Shown piece by piece: positions 59,026-64,000 of a DNA stretch of 64,000 nt. Source of the stretch: Eutypa lata (lineage: Eukaryota > Ascomycota > Sordariomycetes > Xylariales > Diatrypaceae); NCBI GenBank assembly GCA_022661535.1, contig JAKULF010000020.1:310001-374000 (forward strand), in the 5' to 3' direction. How positions within the stretch are numbered: the stretch's first letter is position 1; each line of letters begins with the position of its first letter. The notes below the pieces were generated by a model. It was not told the origin of the DNA, ran no database searches, and saw nothing but the letters and a program-made list of their open reading frames with translations. A program made the position numbers and the translations under genes.

Positions 59026-62008
59026 TTAGCGTCCTTCGACGGAGACAGCTAAGAGCTCATCAACAAACGTGACGGTCTCCTTGACAGTTTCACTTTCTAT
59101 AACCGCTGCCCCAAGGGCGGGAGCTCCAGTCTTCGACATATACCTATTTCCCTCCCGTACATCTACCTTGATTTCCTGCGACACCAATATGCCGCCGAAT
59201 GTGGACGGCTTTGGTATGTCATGAGAATGTGCTTTCATCGAATTTTCCGAGGTTGCATTATCACTATCATTATACACCGTCATGCGATAGCTGTTCTCCC
59301 GGCTCCATGGTTTGAACGTATTAACCCCTGCATCCTGGTACGACCTGCCCCCAGCCGGGCCCGACATCGTCCTGCCGGTTTTTGTGGGGACTAGGTTGTT
59401 GTCGTCGTCCTCAGCGTCAGTCGACGTCCAAGCCAGAGTTTGGCGGAGAGAATCACCGAGTGAGCCGAAGCGAGATCCTTTCTTGTACTGATATGCCGGT
59501 CTCGGTAGGTCGGCGACGATAGCAGACACAGAATTGATAATTGGCGCTATTTCCCTGTGCACAGATCGAGTGAAAGCCCCGAGACCAGGCGAATTTTTAT
59601 ACACCATCTGATGCACCTTAAAAAAGTTCAAGGGCACGAACTCGCACTCGGGACTGTGTACTGCCGCATGGATAGGTATCACCACGTGTAAGGATATCAT
59701 GGTGCAAGAAGCAGCCGCGCTCGTACCGGCGGTAGCTCGACAGGGAACCTGGACAAGTTTGGATGTGAGGGTTGCCTCGACGAAGATGGGGTCGTCTATC
59801 CATGTTTGGAGGGCTTCAACCGCGTCCTGCAACTGCGAAGCAAAGAGCTTTTCCTGAGGCGATCGTGCCATCGTCAGGGCCTCGAGCTTCTCTAAAAGCA
59901 GAGGGACCCTCGTTTGATCCAGCTGACGGACGATGTCCACTTGCCATGATTCAAGACGTTCAAGTGGCATCTGCACCGTAGGAAGCAAGTTACGCGCTGC
60001 CTTCTGGACCATGATGCTGAACCCGAGACCACCAACTCGTGCCTTGACCGCAAAAAATCCGACGTGGACACCGGGGTCTAACATAATGTTGTCTCCGGCG
60101 TATGTTGCCATGTTCGTCAGCTTGCCTTCAAAGTCGTTTGCTTTGATTTGCATACTAGAGGCAATAATCCCTGATACTTGATGTATGTCCGCGAATCTAT
60201 ATCCGGCCGCTTCGAGTCTTTCCACATCCTGGGGTCGCTCAACACAGCGAATCAGGAACATCAATGAGCCTCGTCCGTATTCTTGGTGTCTGCCTCCCCA
60301 AGCCTCTCCCTTCTCGATTAAGTCATCTGAGATTTTCCTGGGGCGTCCATAACGGTCTCTCTCCAGCAATTTGTCGTCTCCGGCAATCCGCTGACGGGAT
60401 GCGCCACCAGTCCCTGTCGGTAAGATCTCGTCCCAAAGGATGCCAGCTTCAGTTAGTTGCTCTTTTGTCTCTTCTGCCAGGTTCATCGCGGCAAGACAGA
60501 ATAGCTCGCAGAATATGGTATCGTAGTTTTGGATGAGTTCACCGTTGTCATCGATGAGACGGACTTCGTTATCTTTCCCTCTTCTAGGTAGATGAGCCAG
60601 GTGGGTCGTCATCCCGCCGATGATCTTGCTCAATCCGTTCCAATTCCGAGATGCCTGGAACATCCAGTGGAAAAGGGGGTGTGCAATACTGAATATGTCG
60701 CTCGAAGACTTCTCTATGTAGGTATCCGTTATCTTTTCACTAGGTAGCAACCCATCTGGGCTCACTAGTATTCTCCCCGATTTGTCGAAGACGGCAGCTG
60801 CCAAAACAACCTGCTGGGCTTTGTGCGCATACCGCCGCTTCACGTGGGCGGTGTACATAGCAATCCCGGCCGTAATGAAGGCGGCACCGATCGACAAGCA
60901 AATAACGACTATGACCGTGGAGCTCCGAGACGACTGGCTGTTCTCCGAGTTCAAGCTAATAAGGCGGTACTGGGTGCCTGTTGATGCGCACCAGTGCATT
61001 CCCGATACGGCACCGGCCAGTACGACGGCGGACAGTGCCCTCCTCCACCAAGAGTTCGTCCATGACGCCCGGAAAACGAAGAAGAGAGATAAGGATACGG
61101 TGCTGGCGGCCACGGCAATCAGTGTTGCGCCGATGATGTTGACGGGCTCGTACACGCATGTGTAGTTGCTGATGGATGCGTTTCCGAGGTAGTGCATTCC
61201 ACAGATTGCCCCGCCAGCGAGACAACCTCTGCCAGTGCCTGGGTTAGCAATCACGCATTCGAGCCATGAAGAAGGGTGTAAAGGCACGTGTGGGAATATA
61301 TTTCTCATCAAAACACACACGCTTAAAAATAGCTGCTCGTGCTGTGGGATGTTGGGGGAGGGAACTTTGGTCGTCACAGGGTACATACCCGCCGCTTACC
61401 CGCCACCAAGAGACTTTATTTTCTGCCCCGATCGCCACAAAGGCTGTGAGAAGCACAAGGATCGGGATGAAGAAGGAGAGTGCTGTGAAACGACTCGAGT
61501 AGGCAATTTGCAGTTCGGGCTCGCCGTTCCCAAGCTCGATCGCGCGGTTGCCGATGAAGTGCTTAAAGCAAGTCAGTTTATATTTTCCGGTCCTAGACAG
61601 GATCAAGTGCTCCTTACCATACACCTATTACATGTCGAGTCAGTTGTTTCTCTTTAAACATGGTTCAGTAATAACTCGGGAGTTATGAGCCATATTCGAG
61701 ATGCATTATTCCCCATTGCCAGGGGGGACTCTTCATACACACACACACACACACACACACAAGACAGGGGTAGAAAGAACCTCAAAAGCTGCTTACCAGA
61801 TAGCGATCCCGCCCATCGTCACAGCGGAACTAATCAACAACAAGTGGTTGAATAGGCCACTATGAGAGGTCCGACGGTTGATTAACTCCAGTGTTGAAGC
61901 TGCACCAACCAAAGAGACCACATAGCTCAGAGCCACATACCCGGCGTCGAATGCAACGGGCACATATTGGCCTTGATATTGTTGCAACAACAACTCCAAC
62001 GCCGACAT
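59026..62008 (-). CDS. MHYT-domain multi-pass membrane sensor protein
   Basis: This is a putative integral-membrane sensor. MHYT domains are proposed to bind copper and sense gases such as O2, CO or NO, mainly from work on bacterial proteins. Minus-strand exons are 62008-61797, 61624-61618 (7 nt), 61561-61389 and 61228-59026, totalling 865 codons including the stop (864 residues). The N-terminal 250 residues hold about seven helices (YVALSYVVSLVGAAS, FFIPILVLLTAFVAI, GATLIAVAASTVSLSLFFVF, ALSAVVLAGAVSGMHW, VIVVICLSIGAAFITAG). Three MHYT-type motifs fall within them: MHFIGN (residues 73-78, made by the micro-exon), MHYLGN and MHWCAS. The large soluble part begins with VLAAAVFDKSGRILVSPDG and LFHWMFQASRNWNGLSKIIG, has no recognisable kinase or cyclase, and is conserved in fungal members as I recall. 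The start at 62008 gives a short extracellular N terminus. Intron 1 contains an (AC)n run. Confidence 0.88.
61618..61624 (-). other. Seven-nucleotide micro-exon of the MHYT gene
   Basis: On the minus strand GTGTATG is flanked by a TAATAG acceptor and a GTAAGG donor. Exon 1 ends in TG and exon 3 begins CAC TTC ATC GGC. Inserting the 7 bases gives TGG TGT ATG, so the protein reads W-C-M-H-F-I-G-N. Without it the frame is lost and the first MHYT motif lacks its Met. Both neighbouring introns (172 and 56 nt) have ACTGAC branch sites. Confidence 0.8.
61737..61760. repeat. (AC)n dinucleotide microsatellite in MHYT intron 1
   Basis: About twelve AC units lie in the first intron of the MHYT gene, 36 bases inside its donor. 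Confidence 0.85.
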
Positions 62009-64000
62009 CTTGAGAGAGTGTTGTTCCAGTGTAGGTAAAGCGAATAGTGTGACAAGAGGGACGACAAACTAAGCTGGTCTTTTAAGGGTGCATCTTAAGT
62101 ATAGAACGAAATCTTCATACAAGAGCCGACCTACCCACTGTTCCACCAAATATATATCTGGAAACCCTGCTGAGTTGAATATATTCCTAGATGTGCCCGT
62201 TTACTTGTAAATTCCAGTTTTTCTTAATGATCCACAGCTCAAGGGGCGCCTGCTCAACTCACAAAGGTACCCAATGTCGTTACGTAGAATCTCATTCTAG
62301 CTATAATATTTCTCGGATCCAAAACGGATCTATCTGTCGAAAAAGACGAATACTAGTTGGGGACGAGGGCTCCGGCGCCGCGAGGGCCTCAAGCCCCGGA
62401 ACCTTACTAGCTAGTGAGCTTTGCAGCCTCATGTGGGCGGGACGGCCTGGTGCTGGTTATCAATTGGTTTGTTTTTCAGTTCGGGCGCTGGCAGGCGGGC
62501 GATAAGTCACAACGCCCTTTTCTGGATATGTCTCTGGAAGTTGGTGGAGATTTGTTGTGGGTGGGTATTTGGAAGACATATTTGACTCTTGAAGTCTATC
62601 TCGCCTTACCGAGCTACCGAAATACCTACCTACAACAGAGTTTATGGGCTTGCTGCTACGAAGAAAGAGAGAGAGAGAGAGAGAAGCAAATCCAAAGTGT
62701 ACGGTGTATTTACGAAGTCTACCTAAGTTACACTTCAGCGAGGACCATTAAGAGACATATCTAATACTAACAGTTCTCTGCTATTGTTGTCATGCCACAC
62801 GACAAGCTACTTAGCATGTCTACATACCTAAAATATGTATCATCGTGAGAATATGGCTCTACACGCCCACCTCTAATGCTTATATGTTTCACATAACCGA
62901 TGCCTAGAATAAGGTGATGACGGCATGACTCCTGCATTTGGTGTACAAGATTACGAGACAGAATGGAAAATAGCCAAGGCAGACTAAACAGACGCCCCAG
63001 TGACCCATGTTTCCCCCCCCCCCCTATTAAACCTCAGCACTTGATGTTTACAAACAACACATGTTTCTCTACACACTACACTAAACGCCGTTTAAAGCGG
63101 AAATGTTAGAATTACATAACCGAAAACAGATGATCAATAGATCGAAGCTAAGGTAATATGATAGATCTTGTATCACACGCCAACACAGCAGGTCTTGATA
63201 GCAGCAGCCTTAGCTGACCTGCATACGCGCCTATCGCCAGCCAATCTATCTCGCCTCTGGTTGCGTTTCCGGACAAAGGAGAGCCAAGCCCTATTCTGCG
63301 CCACTCGCCTTCTTGTCCAGTCAGCGACAGCCCGGCTGGAGATGCGATAAGACATTGGATCGACCCACGGACGCAAAGCAACTACCATACGTTGATATAA
63401 TACAGGATAGAGCATCCAGTAAAGACCAATTGAGCCCTGATTTTTGGAGGCTGAACCTATATATCGATATCCGGTTAAATCCTGTGTATCCATCATTATC
63501 CGCCCCCTTTTCCCAGCAGGGTAAATAATACGTCTACCCCCATATGCTGCTACTATTGCCAAGTTAGCTATCAACACGGACTATCGTAGACACATTTTTG
63601 CTTGCTCCGATATTCAACATATATCAGTGCCGGTCCTCCATAGCACTAGCTAGACGATGGCGATGATAAGCCACCAACGCCATCTTGTTTAGAAGCCCCG
63701 GACAGCCTCGAATTCTAGAAGCCGCCGCATGCAGCCCACAATGTTTCGCGTAGGCGAACATGTTTTACTTCAACATGTGTGTAAAATGGCATGTAAGTGG
63801 ATAATTGACAGGTATGCCGTCTAAGTTAGCTTCCCGACTGCGCCAATCGCTTCTTTTACGTGTCTTTATGACAGGTGTAAGTAAATACACTAACTGGTTA
63901 GATACCTATGGCTGAGATGACAAATTGTGATACTATCCTTTCTAGGTCTTTTGATCATAGCTAGACTGTGGCTGTTTGTCATCTATCATCACATGGAGCT
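62009..64000. other. Upstream region of the MHYT gene and gene-free end of window
   Basis: About 2 kb with no supportable gene. It contains a (GA)n run at about 62666-62682 and a C run at about 63013-63023. A minus-strand frame at 63173-63577 starts with GTG and has no recognisable domain. Confidence 0.5.

Noticed and set aside
63173..63577. Minus-strand arginine-rich open frame near the window end
   Set aside because: It starts with GTG and no family is recognised; the length is within chance.
25000..64000. A biosynthetic cluster or other novel multi-gene system
   Set aside because: The genes here are unrelated housekeeping and regulatory functions. No polyketide synthase, NRPS, terpene cyclase, P450 group or defence module is present.

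Overview
The window is nuclear DNA of a filamentous ascomycete (Pezizomycotina, most likely Sordariomycetes; this is inference from gene content and style). Genes are monocistronic and lie on both strands. They carry short introns of about 50-250 nt with GTAAGT/GTATGT donors and CTAAC-type branch sites. A 3.2 kb block of extreme AT content carries the dinucleotide signature of repeat-induced point mutation (RIP). All exon coordinates were read by eye from splice signals, and every spliced gene model below sums to a whole number of codons. I found no rRNA, convincing tRNA, CRISPR or prokaryotic feature.

Left part (1-25 kb, gene-rich): BRX1 ribosome biogenesis factor (+), an F-box protein (+), a class II HDA1-type histone deacetylase with an Arb2-like tail (+), an arginine/serine-rich protein (+) preceded by an in-frame open frame, a second F-box protein with an acidic tail (-), a tRNA(Ile)-lysidine synthase (-), and divergently from it a mitochondrial S-adenosylmethionine carrier (+). 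A worn LTR-like segment may lie at 3.7-4.0 kb.

Middle (25-35 kb): a six-exon WDR48/Bun107-type WD40 protein (-), a small cysteine-containing protein with a poly-Asp tail (-), and a single-pass membrane protein with a repetitive beta-rich C-terminal half (-).

Gene desert (35.0-51.9 kb): about 17 kb with no supportable gene. Near its centre is the 42.96-46.19 kb AT-rich, CpA/TpG-depleted block, probably a heterochromatic relic of a repeated element.

Right part (51.9-64 kb): an RGS-domain regulator of G-protein signalling (+) whose frame continues past a single in-frame TGA, mitochondrial FAD glycerol-3-phosphate dehydrogenase GUT2 (-), and a multi-pass MHYT-domain membrane sensor (-). The MHYT gene appears to need a 7-nt micro-exon to build its first MHYT motif. 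The last 2 kb hold no supportable gene.

The genes do not form a pathway or a secondary-metabolite cluster. The window is ordinary housekeeping and regulatory chromatin around a RIP-affected island. The strongest leads are the micro-exon, the possible alternative N terminus of the SR-rich protein, the in-frame stop in the RGS gene, and the RIP block with its unusual survival of CpG.
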